A stretch of DNA of 32,920 bases from an uncultured bacterium (GCA_903958395.1 CAJBSZ010000412.1:1-32920), one strand, 5' to 3'; counted from the first letter of the stretch, positions 1 to 8,386 are shown. The notes: a model not told the origin generated them from the letters alone. Numbers and translations: made by a program.

Positions 1-366
1 CCTGAGCTTGTCGAAGGAGCCAGTCGAAGGGGCGACGCCGCTGAAGCTAGGGAGTGACATCCTAGGTGCGACGGGCTCGCAAGCTCGCCCCTCCAAGGGG
101 AAAGAGCTGGCGCGAAGCACAGTGGAGGGCGGATGTCCCCAGCTGTTGCCGACCGAATTATGACCGCGTGCCGTTCCTGAATTAAATCTGATGAAAAGGG
201 TCAAGATTTCCGCACTCTGATCGTGAAAAGTCCCCAGTGCCGTCGTATAATTTCCTGATATTTTCCAGTGCCGTCGAAAAAGTTTCAGGCAGTTACGACG
301 AGGTTGGGTGGATCGTTTTGTTTCACTCCTTCTTTGGGCTGCTCCGGTTATGGATGCAGGTCATCT
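1..366. other. Gene-free repeat-rich leader region
   Basis: I see no supportable gene here. The stretch holds short dispersed-repeat-like pieces. A hairpin near 83-112 has arms AGCTC and GAGCT around CCCCT-CCA-AGGGG. A similar CCCTCC/GGAGGG near-palindrome recurs at about 441-456. The duplicated 12-mer at 234-276 is listed separately. Such pieces are typical of intergenic mobile debris, but no complete element is visible. Confidence 0.5.
234..276. repeat. Duplicated 12-mer, possible IS21-like element end
   Basis: CCAGTGCCGTCG occurs at 234-245 and again at 265-276, 31 bp apart. Each copy is preceded by a pyrimidine run, and the second is followed by an A-rich run. Multiple short terminal repeats of this general form are known at the ends of IS21-family elements. 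No istA/istB-like gene is next to it in this window, so at most this is a solo end or a remnant. The family assignment is from memory and weak. Confidence 0.3.
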
Positions 367-591
367 TTACGACGTGAGTAATTTCATCGCCTCATTGAAT
401 GTGACGCCTCTGATTTTCACAAAAAAGTCTATGGCATTACCCTCCAAGGAGGGGTACTTATTGGTTGACGCCGTCAAATGAGTCGCGCATGATTTGGTTG
501 ATGGAAGCGGGGAACGGTTGCAGTCCGGGCGCAAGCCTTTTCCGATTGTTCCTTTGCGGTAGGTGGCTGTGATATGAGACACGAAATTCAT
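367..591 (-). pseudogene. Possible CHC2/primase-like zinc-finger fragment
   Basis: On the minus strand the last 30 or so codons read GNAIDFFVKIRGVTFNEAMK, ending in LLTS and a stop. This resembles the end of a CHC2-type zinc-finger domain, where a GxxIDFxMKxxGxSFxEAxxLL pattern follows the last cysteine. The upstream half of the open frame has no CHC2 cysteine arrangement and is interrupted by a CCCTCC/GGAGGG palindrome, so this would be a broken relic rather than a working gene. It overlaps the start of the DUF2442 gene on the other strand. The match is short and could be chance. Confidence 0.3.
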
Positions 592-930
592 TCAGTAATC
601 TCGTTTCAGGCAACGGCGCCATACACATTGCGGCTGGTGTTTGAAGACGGGAGTATTCAAGTCATAGATTTTCTACCGATCCTGGCTGGCGAACTGTTCG
701 GCCCCTTGCGAGAGTTGAATCTGTTTAATCAAGTGAAGCTTGATCCAGAAGCAAGGACCGTGGTCTGGCCGAATGGGGCGGATTTTGACCCCGCTCTATT
801 ACACGATTGGCCGAAGCATGTCGCAGAATTTTCCGAAAGGGTCAAGCATTGGGACCATCAAGATTCCCGCAAAGTGGCCGAGCCCACTCCCGCTTATGGC
901 CGGATCAAGACGGAGTCCGGAAGAGACTGA
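574..930 (+). CDS. DUF2442 domain protein
   Basis: A 118-residue protein. Residues 5-85 fit the DUF2442 pattern: a short beta-rich N-terminus (TLRLVFEDGSIQVIDF), then a central GPLRELNLFNQVKLDPE segment, then TVVWPNGADFDPALLHD. Small DUF2442 proteins are common in accessory regions, often beside DUF4160 proteins and toxin-antitoxin genes; their biochemical role is unknown. The usual DUF4160 partner is not present upstream. The C-terminal 30 residues (after about 88) are not part of the domain and may be read-through into non-homologous sequence. ATG at 574 is the first in-frame start. Confidence 0.75.
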   Translation: MRHEIHSVISFQATAPYTLRLVFEDGSIQVIDFLPILAGELFGPLRELNLFNQVKLDPEARTVVWPNGADFDPALLHDWPKHVAEFSERVKHWDHQDSRKVAEPTPAYGRIKTESGRD

Positions 931-1171
931 TCTGGGATTGAAGGGTTTCGGTTCAAGAGCGGGGGCACGTCTCTATATTCTGCAAATGAAGTCTTGCGAG
1001 TGAATGGTTCGGCTCGCGTTTACAGGCCGAGAACCGTCATGTCAGGTGCGACATGCCGGTAATTTCGTCGTTTTCGTTCAGTCGCGCTGACGAAAATGTG
1101 ATATCTGAACGTGAAGGTAGGCCCAGGCGGCTTTCAAGTATTAAGGTAAAAATGCATTCACAAATCAGCGT
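931..1171. other. Intergenic region with two hairpins
   Basis: No gene is supported. A perfect 6-bp stem (CATGTC/GACATG) lies at 1038-1055. A longer inverted repeat lies at 1071-1096, with arms TTTTCGTTCAG and CTGACGAAAA that differ by one extra T, around a TCGCG loop. Neither has a clean T-run on either strand, so they are not convincing intrinsic terminators. They may belong to a dispersed repeat. Confidence 0.45.
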
Positions 1172-1228
1172 TACGGAAAATATTTTTTCCTAGATATAAT
1201 GAACAACCAATGCTATACAGGTTGTTCA
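1172..1228 (+). promoter_or_regulatory. Promoter with palindromic operator of the LacI-type gene
   Basis: A consensus -10 box TATAAT lies at 1195-1200; a weak -35 (TTACGG or TACGGA) lies near 1171-1177. Directly downstream is a perfect inverted repeat: TGAACAACC at 1200-1208, an 11-bp spacer, and GGTTGTTCA at 1220-1228. The repeat covers the expected transcription start and ends at the second ATG of the gene. This is the geometry of an autorepressed promoter. The spacer and right arm are conserved in front of the paralogue at 30025-30044. Confidence 0.7.
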
Positions 1229-2910
1229 TGAGTAGCGCCGTTTCAATTATGGAGGTTGCAAAGGCCGCCGGAGTATCCAAAACGACGGTCTCACGGGTCA
1301 TCAATGGGAAGCTCGACGGGTTCCGGATTGGACTCACCACACAGGCTCGGGTCCGGAGCATCGCCAGCCAGATGGGATACCAGCCGGATCCAGTCGCCAG
1401 GAATGTCGCGCTGGGGAAGGGTGCCCCGCCGCGGCCGTCGCGTCCTCCGATCTCCTCATCCTCGACTCCAACGGCGGTGGTTGGTAGGCGGCAGATGGGG
1501 ATTGTGCTCGCGGCGGACAGTGCCTCACCCACGCTTGCCCTGCTTCCGGAAATGGAGCCGGTGCTGGCCGCAGCGGACTACCGCCTGGTCATGATCACGG
1601 TCCCTGCCGATCCGGCCGCCGCCAGCCAGCGGGTGAACCAGTTGATTCAGGAAGGCATCATCGGGCTCCTTTGCTGTCCAACCATCTACCAGGCCACGGT
1701 CGCGACGGCGGCAGGGCGATGTCCGGTGATTGTCCTTTGGGCCGGAGCCGCCAAGGCGATGCTGGCGACACTGAACGACCCGATGGCCTCTCAGACTCCA
1801 GCCCCCGCGCCGCCGGCCGCCGCGGCCCCTGCCGCTATGACGCCGCCGCCATCCCCAGTGGCCGCCGCTCCGGCGACCAAGCCGACGCCTATCGCACCGC
1901 CTCCCGTTGTGGCAATTCCCCCAGTCGTGTCTGCCCCGACGCCGGTCGTCCCCAAGATAGCCATCCCGCCGGTCATAATCATCCCAGAACCTTTGACATC
2001 GGATCCCCCGGCAGCAGAGCAACCCGACAACGCAATAACCATCTCTCCTCCAGCATCAGAACCGATTCCGATCATGGAGCCAGTCACCGTGCCAGAGGTC
2101 GTCACACCCGAACAACCACCTGTCGCAACGCCGTCCGCCCCAGATCCGCAGCCCACTCCCGAGCCGGAACCTTTCATCGCGCCGACGGTGGATGTAGCCC
2201 CCGAGCTAATTTCCGAGCCAGAACCCCTGCAATCGCCAGCGCCTGAACCGGAACCCATAACATCACCTGAGCCTACAGCAGCCACTCCCACAACAACCGA
2301 GCAACCCGACAACTCAACAACTATCGTCCCTCCCGCCCCCGAACTCACCCCAATCGAAATGCCGGTCGCCGAGCCGGTGTCCGTTGTCATCGATCCGCCG
2401 CCTGATATTGCAGTGCCAGAGCCTACAGCAACCACTCCCTCAACAACTGAGCAACCCAGCAACTCAACAACCATCTCACCTCCCGTCCCGCCACCAGAGT
2501 CGGAACCAGAAGTGATCCCCGCGGTTGATCCGGAACCTTTCATCGCACCGACGGTCGTCGTAGCCCCCGAGCCGCTACCTGTCATAACAATACCAGCGCC
2601 TGAAGCGGCGCCCATAACATCACCCGAGCCAACAGCAACCATTCCCCCAACAACCGAGCAACCCGACAACTCAACAACCATCTCCCCTCCGACCCCAGAA
2701 CCCGCTCCAATCGAAATGCCAATCGTCGAGCCCGTGGCCGTTGTCCCCGAGCCGCCGCCTGTGATTACAATGCCAGAGCCAACAGCGCCCACTCCCTCAA
2801 CAACTGAGCAACCTAACAACTTAACAACCACCTCTCCTCCCGCTCCCGAGGTTTCCGTCGAAACGGAACCGGATGTTGAGAATGTGGGGGATATGGCTTC
2901 CCGTTCTTGA
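1228..2910 (+). CDS. LacI-type HTH protein with half sensor and Pro-rich repeat tail
   Basis: 560 residues from the ATG at 1228. I prefer this start to the ATG at 1210 because the latter lies inside the operator and an AGG precedes 1228. Residues about 6-27 are a clear LacI-type helix-turn-helix ([20 protein letters not shown]), continued by the hinge-like [16 protein letters not shown]. Residues about 89-184 resemble only the first lobe of a periplasmic-binding-type sensor (MGIVLAAD, then [12 protein letters not shown], then [12 protein letters not shown] and [11 protein letters not shown]). The second lobe is replaced by about 375 residues rich in Pro, Glu, Thr, Ser and Ala with internal repeats. 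LacI proteins normally run to about 330-350 residues with two lobes, so this architecture is unusual. It probably binds DNA; ligand sensing is doubtful. It lies directly upstream of the hsdR remnant, and a paralogue lies at 29131-30024 beside hsdM. Confidence 0.75.
   Translation: MSSAVSIMEVAKAAGVSKTTVSRVINGKLDGFRIGLTTQARVRSIASQMGYQPDPVARNVALGKGAPPRPSRPPISSSSTPTAVVGRRQMGIVLAADSASPTLALLPEMEPVLAAADYRLVMITVPADPAAASQRVNQLIQEGIIGLLCCPTIYQATVATAAGRCPVIVLWAGAAKAMLATLNDPMASQTPAPAPPAAAAPAAMTPPPSPVAAAPATKPTPIAPPPVVAIPPVVSAPTPVVPKIAIPPVIIIPEPLTSDPPAAEQPDNAITISPPASEPIPIMEPVTVPEVVTPEQPPVATPSAPDPQPTPEPEPFIAPTVDVAPELISEPEPLQSPAPEPEPITSPEPTAATPTTTEQPDNSTTIVPPAPELTPIEMPVAEPVSVVIDPPPDIAVPEPTATTPSTTEQPSNSTTISPPVPPPESEPEVIPAVDPEPFIAPTVVVAPEPLPVITIPAPEAAPITSPEPTATIPPTTEQPDNSTTISPPTPEPAPIEMPIVEPVAVVPEPPPVITMPEPTAPTPSTTEQPNNLTTTSPPAPEVSVETEPDVENVGDMASRS
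2008..2846 (+). repeat. Five degenerate coding repeats in the Pro-rich tail
   Basis: A unit encoding roughly [20 protein letters not shown] followed by PP recurs five times. The GAG codon of its EQP motif is near 2017, 2299, 2449, 2656 and 2806. Spacings of about 262-282, 150 and 207 bp suggest a long period that contains the unit plus a PEP-rich linker. Both DNA and protein copies have diverged, with the last three closest to one another, which fits past tandem duplication inside the tail. Confidence 0.7.
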
Positions 2911-2941
2911 TTTATTTGCCAGAAGGTGTAACTTCCCGCAT

Positions 2942-4118
2942 ATGGCTTGCGACGGCAATAATGAGGTAGCTAAGAAAACGTTGTCGGAACGTGACATCTG
3001 TACGAAATTCGTCACCCCCGCTCTCATCGCCGCTGGGTGGGATTTACAATCTCAACTCCGAGAAGAAGTGACCTTTACGGCCGGTCGGGTGATCGTTCGG
3101 GGCTCCCAAGTTACACGCGGGGAGGCCCGGCGTGCCGATTACGTCCTCTATTACAAGCCCGGTATTCCCATTGCCGTTATTGAGGTTAAGGACAATGTCC
3201 ATTCCGTTGGTGCCGGCATGCAGCAGGCGCTCACCGGGGCCGAGTCCCTCGATGTGCCATTTGCCTTCAGCACCAATGGCGATGCTTTTCTGGAACATGA
3301 TCGCACCCGCCGGGAGGGTGAAGTGGAGCGGGAGATCCCCATGACGGCTTTTCCTTCCCCGGCCGAACTCTGGCATCGTTATTGCGTCGCAAAGGGACTG
3401 AAACCCGCCGAACAGGCTATTATCACCCAGGATTACCACGCGGGCGCTTCTGGCAAGGTGCCCCGCTATTACCAGCAGATCGCCATCAATCGCACCATGG
3501 AGGCTATTGCCAAGGGGCAGGATCGCATCCTTCTCGTCATGGCCACCGGCACCGGCAAGACCTATACCGCCTTCCAGATTATCTGGCGCCTGTGGCGCGC
3601 CCGCGCCAAGAAGCGCATCCTTTTCCTGGCCGATCGCAATATCCTGGTGGATCAGACCCGGATCAACGACTTCAAGCCCTTCGAGTCGGCCATGACCAAA
3701 ATCGTCAACCGCCAGGTGGACAAGTCCTACGAGATCTACCTGGCGCTCTATCAGGCCGTCACCGGCACCGAGGAAGAGCGGAACATCTACAAGCAGTTCT
3801 CCCCGGATTTCTTCGATCTCATCATCGTTGATGAGTGCCACCGTGGCAGTGCCGCCGCCGATTCCGCCTGGCGCGATGTGCTGGAATACTTCAAATCCGC
3901 CACCCAGATCGGTATGACCGCCACCCCGAAGGAAACCCGCGATGTTTCCAATATCGATTATTTTGGCGACCCCCTCTATACTTATTCCCTGCGCCAGGGC
4001 ATCGAAGACGGGTTCCTTGCCCCCTACAAGGTCGTCCGCATCGACATTGATAAGGATCTCCAGGGCTGGCGCCCGCCCGCCGGGAAAAAGGACAAGCATG
4101 GCAAACTTGTCGAGGATC
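2942..4118 (+). pseudogene. hsdR: Type I restriction subunit HsdR, 3'-truncated remnant
   Basis: About 392 codons of an HsdR protein remain, starting at ATG 2942. The N-terminal PD-(D/E)xK nuclease is present (D66, then E81-V-K83), followed by the helicase: motif I ATGTGKT (residues 201-207, Lys206), motif II DECH (297-300) and MTATP (325-329). At about 4112-4122 the HsdR reading ends right after the conserved EDR of the linker before the second helicase half. From there the same frame shows only meaningless Pro/Arg/Ser-rich sequence to a stop at 4522, while frame +1 reads the C-terminus of HsdM. The second RecA domain and the C-terminal M-S contact region are missing. HsdR proteins are usually about 800-1000 residues. 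The product would lack a complete motor and should not support restriction. Confidence 0.85.
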
Positions 4119-4536
4119 GGGTCCCTACACCGGTATCAAGACCAATCTACTTTTCTTCACCAAGGGCGAGCCCACCAAGTCCGTCTGGTATTACGAGCAC
4201 CCGTACCCGCCTGGCGCGAAGAGTTACAACAAAACCAAGCCCATCACCATTGAGGAATTCAAGGCCGAGAAGGACTGGTGGTGCAAGGATACAGCGGCCG
4301 GCCGCGCCCGCCGCAAGGAGACACCTTTTGCCTGGCAGGTCAGCCTGGATGAGATCAAGGCCCGCAACTACAACCTCGATATCAAGAACCCCAACGCTGA
4401 AGCCGCCAAGCATGGGGATCCGGAAGTATTGCTCGCCGATTACAAGAAACTCTTGGATGAGGTGGCCGCCGCCCGTGACGCGTTGCGGATCGAACTGGCC
4501 AAGGCGCTGGGGGAAAGTATGAAGGTTGAAGGATGA
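4119..4536 (+). pseudogene. hsdM: 3' fragment of a type I methylase HsdM
   Basis: In the frame starting at 4126 the sequence reads [20 protein letters not shown], then [15 protein letters not shown], and on to a stop at 4534-4536. This is the familiar C-terminal part of an HsdM N6-adenine methylase, about 137 codons. The S-adenosylmethionine motif and NPPF motif are absent because the 5' part of the gene is gone. There is no start codon or ribosome site of its own. With the hsdR remnant upstream, the simplest reading is one deletion from mid-hsdR to late hsdM (order hsdR-hsdM), leaving a short GGGT-like junction near 4119. A metagenome assembly join is an alternative. The stop is 3 bp before the DUF1016 gene, as in an intact operon. 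Confidence 0.85.
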
Positions 4537-4539
4537 TGT

Positions 4540-5739
4540 ATGAAAACTGAATTCCGGAAACCTGCTAAACGTACGCCGCGGCTGTTTGACCGTGTCGCGG
4601 CTATTCTTGAGGAGGCCCGGACCAGCGTTGTACGCACAGTTAACACGCGCATGGTGTTTGCCTATTGGCATATTGGACGTGAGATTGTGCAGGAGGAGCA
4701 GGGGGGGAAGCGGCGGGCTGGGTATGGGGATACGCTGCTGGAGGACCTTTCCTGCCGATTGAAGGAGCGGTATGGGCGCGGTTATTCGATGGCCAATCTG
4801 AAGAACTTTCGGCAGTTTTATCAGGTTTACGAGAATCGTCTTTCATCAATTCAGTACACGACTTGTGCTAAATTGGCAGCCTCCCAGATTCGCTACAAGA
4901 CATGTAGCGAATTGCCGGACCCAGTTACTGCAAGACCTGTATTGAGTGAAGACAACAATTCGTTACCCGAGCAAACTCAGCTGCACTGTGGGTTTGCACC
5001 GCAGTTATCCTGGTCACACTATCGCCTATTGATGCGCGTTGATAATCACCAGGCTCGTGCGTTTTATGAGATTCAAGCCATTCACGAGCGGTGGAAGGTG
5101 GAGGATCTTGAGCGCCAGATCAACAGCCTTATGTTCGAGCGCCTTCTCAAGAGCAGGAATAAGAAAGGCGTGATGGCGTTAGTTCGCAAGGGCTATCAGC
5201 CACAGAAACCGATCGACATTCTCAAGGATCCATTTGTGTTGGAGTTCATGGACCTTCCTGAAGGGCACGAACTAGTGGAGAGCAAGGTAGAGCAGTCGCT
5301 GGTTGGTCACATGCGCCAGTTCCTGCTTGAACTTGGGTGCGGGTTTGCATTTGTCGCGCGACAGCAGCGGTTGACTCTCGACGGCGACCATTTTTATGTG
5401 GATTTGGCGTTCTATCATACCCGGCTCAAATGTTATGTGCTGATCGATCTCAAAGTGGGAAAACTCACCCAGCAGGATCTTGGGCAGATGCAGCTTTATG
5501 TTAACTACTACGATCGAGAGGTCTGCGCCCCGGATGACAATCCGACGGTTGGCCTGATTCTCTGCACAGACCGGAATGAGTCGATGGTCAGGTATACGCT
5601 TCCTAAGGGCCAGAACCAGATTTTTGCCAGCCGCTACCGCACCGCGTTGCCTAGCGAAGATGAGTTAGTACGTCTTCTGCGCAAAGACTGGGACATGGTC
5701 GCACGCGAACAAGCGGCCGTATACGGAGACACCAAATGA
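4540..5739 (+). CDS. DUF1016/YhcG-family PD-(D/E)xK nuclease
   Basis: 399 residues, full length for the family. An N-terminal DUF1016_N domain (about residues 10-185, with VFAYWHIGREIVQEE, then RYGRGYSMANLKNFRQFY and SWSHYRLLMRV) is followed by the C-terminal PDDEXK nuclease-like domain (about 210-385). Candidate active-site residues are D288 (YVDLAFYH) and D303-L-K305 (LIDLKVG), followed by the conserved GQMQLYVNYYD. These proteins are common in type I R-M operons and defence islands and are predicted DNA nucleases or recombination accessories; their exact role is unsettled. AAGGA precedes the ATG by about 7 bp. The gene starts 3 bp after the hsdM fragment and overlaps the next micro-ORF, so it belongs to the R-M operon and appears intact although the restriction and methylase genes upstream are broken. 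Confidence 0.9.
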   Translation: MKTEFRKPAKRTPRLFDRVAAILEEARTSVVRTVNTRMVFAYWHIGREIVQEEQGGKRRAGYGDTLLEDLSCRLKERYGRGYSMANLKNFRQFYQVYENRLSSIQYTTCAKLAASQIRYKTCSELPDPVTARPVLSEDNNSLPEQTQLHCGFAPQLSWSHYRLLMRVDNHQARAFYEIQAIHERWKVEDLERQINSLMFERLLKSRNKKGVMALVRKGYQPQKPIDILKDPFVLEFMDLPEGHELVESKVEQSLVGHMRQFLLELGCGFAFVARQQRLTLDGDHFYVDLAFYHTRLKCYVLIDLKVGKLTQQDLGQMQLYVNYYDREVCAPDDNPTVGLILCTDRNESMVRYTLPKGQNQIFASRYRTALPSEDELVRLLRKDWDMVAREQAAVYGDTK

Positions 5740-5855
5740 GTGGCGACAAACCCACCAGCCGTTTCCAGAAATACCGCCTGACCGAAAAGGGCCGTGCCTG
5801 GCTCATCAAGGTCCGGCCACTTGTGCTGCGTAGCCCAAAGGGCGAAGAAGTATGA
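5736..5855 (+). CDS. 39-residue coupled micro-ORF between DUF1016 and hsdS
   Basis: ATG at 5736 overlaps the DUF1016 stop (ATGA), and its own TGA at 5853-5855 overlaps the hsdS ATG (ATGA). The peptide is basic (SRFQKYRLTEKGRAWLIKV in its first half) and 39 residues long. The LTEKGRAWL piece resembles a wing or helix of small winged-helix proteins, but it is too short to assign. Coupling at both ends argues that it is translated, either as a functional peptide or to deliver ribosomes to hsdS. I do not recognise a family. Confidence 0.65.
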   Translation: MSGDKPTSRFQKYRLTEKGRAWLIKVRPLVLRSPKGEEV

Positions 5856-7504
5856 ACGCTCGCACTTTACTCGACAACTTCGACCTCATCGCCGACGCCC
5901 CAGGCGGTGTTCCGAAATTGCGCGAACTGATCCTTCAGTTGGCCGTCCGCGGTAAACTCGTGCCGCAGGATTCTAAGGATGTATCAGTGCATGTGACGAG
6001 ATCAACTGACACAACAGAGCCTGGACCGAAGTATGCTATTCCGGCGAAATGGATATGGACCCAACTGGGTTGTGTTATCGATTACAACTACGGGGGAAAG
6101 ACCGCCAGTGAGAGGATTCCGGGTGATGCATGGCTACTTGATCTTGAGGATATCGAAAAGGACACCTCGCTCCTGCTTCAACGCGTCCTTGCGGGTGACC
6201 GGAAATCCACGAGTACCAAATCCCAGTTCAGTGCCGGAGATGTGCTATATGGCAAACTGCGTCCCTACTTGAACAAGGTGCTGGTGGCGAATAGCGATGG
6301 ATATTGCACAACGGAAATTGTGCCCATGAAACCGCTCAAAGGAGTGAATCCGCATTACGTTGTCTGTGTGCTGAAGAGTCGAGATTTCCTGGACTTTACG
6401 GCAGCGCGTTCGTATGGAATGAAGATGCCGCGCTTGGGAACTGAAGATGCAAAACGGGCACCTTTCCCTCTCCCCCCTCTCCCCGAACAGAAACGCATCG
6501 TGGCCAAGGTGGACGAACTGATGAAGCGGTGCGACGAGTTGGAATCCCGGCAAAAAGAACGCGTTGCCCACCACAAGACTCTTGTCGCCTCCTGCCTCAA
6601 CGCCCTTTCAGGTACAAAATGCGATCCCGAATTCATAATTCATCATTCAACATTCAACATTCTCTTCTCTTCTCCCGAATCCATTGCCGAACTCCGCAAA
6701 ACCATTCTCCAGCTCGCTGTCAAAGGGCAGTTGGTTGCACAGGATCCCAGGGATGAGCCAGCTACGGTGCTACTAAGAAAGATCGCGGCAGCGAAGAAGG
6801 ACCTATTCAATGCGGGAGTAATCAAAACATCTGATATCAAGGTTCCCATTGAAAAGATGAAAGGTCGATATTCGGTCCCTGGCAATTGGTGTTGGACAAA
6901 TATTGAGAGTGTTTCAGTGGTTGGTACGGGGAGTACCCCCTCGAGATCGAATTCAGCTTATTTTTCGAGTGGTAGTATTCCATGGGTTACGAGTTCGGCT
7001 ACATCAGCAGAGACAATTGATCATACGGATAATCTGATTACCGAGATTGCCCAAAAGGAAACGAGACTGCGATTGTATCCATCGGGGACGGTGATCGTCG
7101 CCCTTTATGGTCAAGGAAAGACCCGGGGGCAATCATCAACACTGGGAATCGCCGCAACAATTAACCAGGCCTGCGCTGCAATTCAGATCCCTTTTGCCGT
7201 AGATACGATTCGAAGCTATGTGCTGTTGGTATTCAAGAAAATGTACGACGAAATTCGCGAAGAAGCTGCCGGTGGTGCGCAACCGAATTTGAATGTGGCG
7301 AAGATCAAAGCAATGGCGGTGCCACTTCCACCTCTCGCCGAGCAGAAACGCATCGTGGCCAAGGTCCACGAACTCATGGTTATGTGCGATGAACTGGAGG
7401 CCAAGTTGACCCAGTCTAACGCGGTTGCGGAGAAGCTAGCGAAGTCGGTGGTGGGGCGGGTGGGAGAAAATGAAAATTGTTGTTGCCTAATTAGTATCAA
7501 TTGA
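5852..7504 (+). CDS. hsdS: Type I specificity subunit HsdS
   Basis: 550 residues, with two target recognition domains and two conserved spacer regions. Spacer 1 has PLPPLPEQKRIVAKVDELMK followed by RCDELE, near residues 207-232. Spacer 2 repeats it as PLPPLAEQKRIVAKVHELMV, near residues 490-515. The duplicated segment is nearly identical in DNA (6487-6512 and 7340-7365). TRD1 spans about residues 60-200, and TRD2 about 340-490 (GSTPSRSNSAYFSSGSIPWV is typical). The subunit would choose the two half-sites of a bipartite target and recruit HsdM and HsdR. Its own hsdM and hsdR are broken here, so it is either orphaned or served by a methylase elsewhere, possibly the one at 30148. Translation is coupled to the micro-ORF by ATGA. 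The stop lies inside the palindrome at 7494-7507. Confidence 0.93.
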   Translation: MNARTLLDNFDLIADAPGGVPKLRELILQLAVRGKLVPQDSKDVSVHVTRSTDTTEPGPKYAIPAKWIWTQLGCVIDYNYGGKTASERIPGDAWLLDLEDIEKDTSLLLQRVLAGDRKSTSTKSQFSAGDVLYGKLRPYLNKVLVANSDGYCTTEIVPMKPLKGVNPHYVVCVLKSRDFLDFTAARSYGMKMPRLGTEDAKRAPFPLPPLPEQKRIVAKVDELMKRCDELESRQKERVAHHKTLVASCLNALSGTKCDPEFIIHHSTFNILFSSPESIAELRKTILQLAVKGQLVAQDPRDEPATVLLRKIAAAKKDLFNAGVIKTSDIKVPIEKMKGRYSVPGNWCWTNIESVSVVGTGSTPSRSNSAYFSSGSIPWVTSSATSAETIDHTDNLITEIAQKETRLRLYPSGTVIVALYGQGKTRGQSSTLGIAATINQACAAIQIPFAVDTIRSYVLLVFKKMYDEIREEAAGGAQPNLNVAKIKAMAVPLPPLAEQKRIVAKVHELMVMCDELEAKLTQSNAVAEKLAKSVVGRVGENENCCCLISIN

Positions 7505-7507
7505 TAC
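7494..7507. promoter_or_regulatory. 14-bp palindrome, likely TAC operator
   Basis: GTATCAATTGATAC is a perfect palindrome that includes the hsdS stop codon and ends 4 bp before the first TAC gene. TATCAAT/ATTGATA within it could double as a -10 region. Toxin-antitoxin operons are usually autorepressed by their HTH antitoxin at such sites, so this is the expected operator. Confidence 0.6.
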
Positions 7508-7511
7508 CATT

Positions 7512-7871
7512 ATGACCGAAATCAATGAACAACAGCGATGCATACCGGCTGCTTGGCGGCAAGAAGTTGTTCGCATTCTCAGATCAGACGACAAGAAAAA
7601 AATACTCAGTACTCAACAAGCTGATGTTGATTGGGAACACACATTTCCAGATGCTTGGCTCTTCAATCGACCGGAGGCCATGGCTAAAGCTCTGGTCGTC
7701 GATGGTATCGAAGGTCGGCATATTACAGATATGGCTCCTCCATGTGATGCCTATGAGTTTTGGTTCTATTTTGATGATCGGAAGTTGCTCGGTAAAATAG
7801 GCCTTCTTCCAGATGGCCAGGTAATCATCATATTTTCAAGTCACATACCGAGAAAGGGAGATAAATTATGA
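7512..7871 (+). CDS. Putative toxin of a toxin-antitoxin-chaperone system
   Basis: 119 residues, first gene of a three-gene overlapping cassette. I do not recognise its family from motifs. The C-terminal half is a beta-rich segment (AYEFWFYFDDRKLLGKIGLL, then PDGQVIIIFSSHIPRKGDKL) that ends like small RNase toxins of the RelE/HigB/MqsR type, with a basic C-terminus and a conserved-looking SSH. Size, first position, ATGA overlap with an HTH gene and the following secB-like gene make it the toxin by context. The assignment is positional, not by homology. ATG 7512 follows the operator directly, with a weak ribosome site. Confidence 0.6.
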   Translation: MTEINEQQRCIPAAWRQEVVRILRSDDKKKILSTQQADVDWEHTFPDAWLFNRPEAMAKALVVDGIEGRHITDMAPPCDAYEFWFYFDDRKLLGKIGLLPDGQVIIIFSSHIPRKGDKL

Positions 7872-8386
7872 AACCGCCAGTACCTGGATGGGTTCGCATT
7901 ATATCACGCGCGCCTGTTATTATTCCCACCGCGACCGGCGATGGTATCGCTGAAACTATCTACAAGGATGTGCCAGCATGGCAGGATCCAGCAACGGGTG
8001 AGATCTACCTTGATGGTGAAGCCCGTGAGATTCTGGACGGGGTCAAGGCTCGCTACATGGGAATCCTCCTCCCTGGCCAACTACGCGATTTGAGAAATGC
8101 CATCGGAACGACACAAAGGGGAATGGCCGAGTTGCTTCAACTTGGCGAAAAGTCATGGACACGCTGGGAGACAGGAGTGGAACGGCCATCACGGTCCATG
8201 AACCTGCTCTTGTGTTCGGTTTATGACGGGAAAGTGGATGTCAACTATCTCCGATCAATGGCCGATCCCGCCATGCGCTCGCAGTTCAGGCGGTGGGCAC
8301 CCTCGGTGATACTTGATGCGCCTTCCTACAAATATTCCGAATCATACAAGGGGTGGACAAATGCAAGCGATGCCCTCGCCGCTTAA
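7868..8386 (+). CDS. HTH antitoxin with C-terminal extension (TAC antitoxin)
   Basis: 172 residues. The N-terminal 60 are a HigA/MqsA-like dimer or toxin-binding part. Residues about 68-110 form an XRE-type HTH (LPGQLRDLRNAIGTTQRGMA, then ELLQLGEKSWTRWETGVERP). After the DNA-binding domain there is an aromatic-rich tail at about 140-172 (APSYKYSESYKGWTNASDAL). TAC antitoxins such as mycobacterial HigA1 carry a chaperone-addiction (ChAD) tail here that makes them depend on the SecB-like partner. The PxYxxxxSYKG pattern recalls the HigA1 ChAD motif, from memory. It would bind the toxin and repress the operon at 7494-7507. It overlaps the toxin gene (ATGA) and the secB-like gene (26 bp). Confidence 0.8.
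   Translation: MKPPVPGWVRIISRAPVIIPTATGDGIAETIYKDVPAWQDPATGEIYLDGEAREILDGVKARYMGILLPGQLRDLRNAIGTTQRGMAELLQLGEKSWTRWETGVERPSRSMNLLLCSVYDGKVDVNYLRSMADPAMRSQFRRWAPSVILDAPSYKYSESYKGWTNASDALAA

Noticed and set aside
1791-2831. Long Gly/Ser-rich minus-strand ORF opposite the Pro-rich tail
   Set aside because: It is the complement of the Pro-rich repeats; low complexity without a start context or homology-like motifs.
2008-2846. Repeats in the Pro-rich tail considered as a CRISPR array
   Set aside because: They are in-frame degenerate coding repeats with unequal spacing and no unique spacers.
3044-4099. 351-codon minus-strand ORF over hsdR
   Set aside because: Antisense shadow; the plus strand carries ordered helicase motifs.
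4119-4522. C-terminal continuation of the hsdR frame
   Set aside because: Pro/Arg/Ser-rich nonsense; the HsdM reading in the other frame is clearly the original coding frame.
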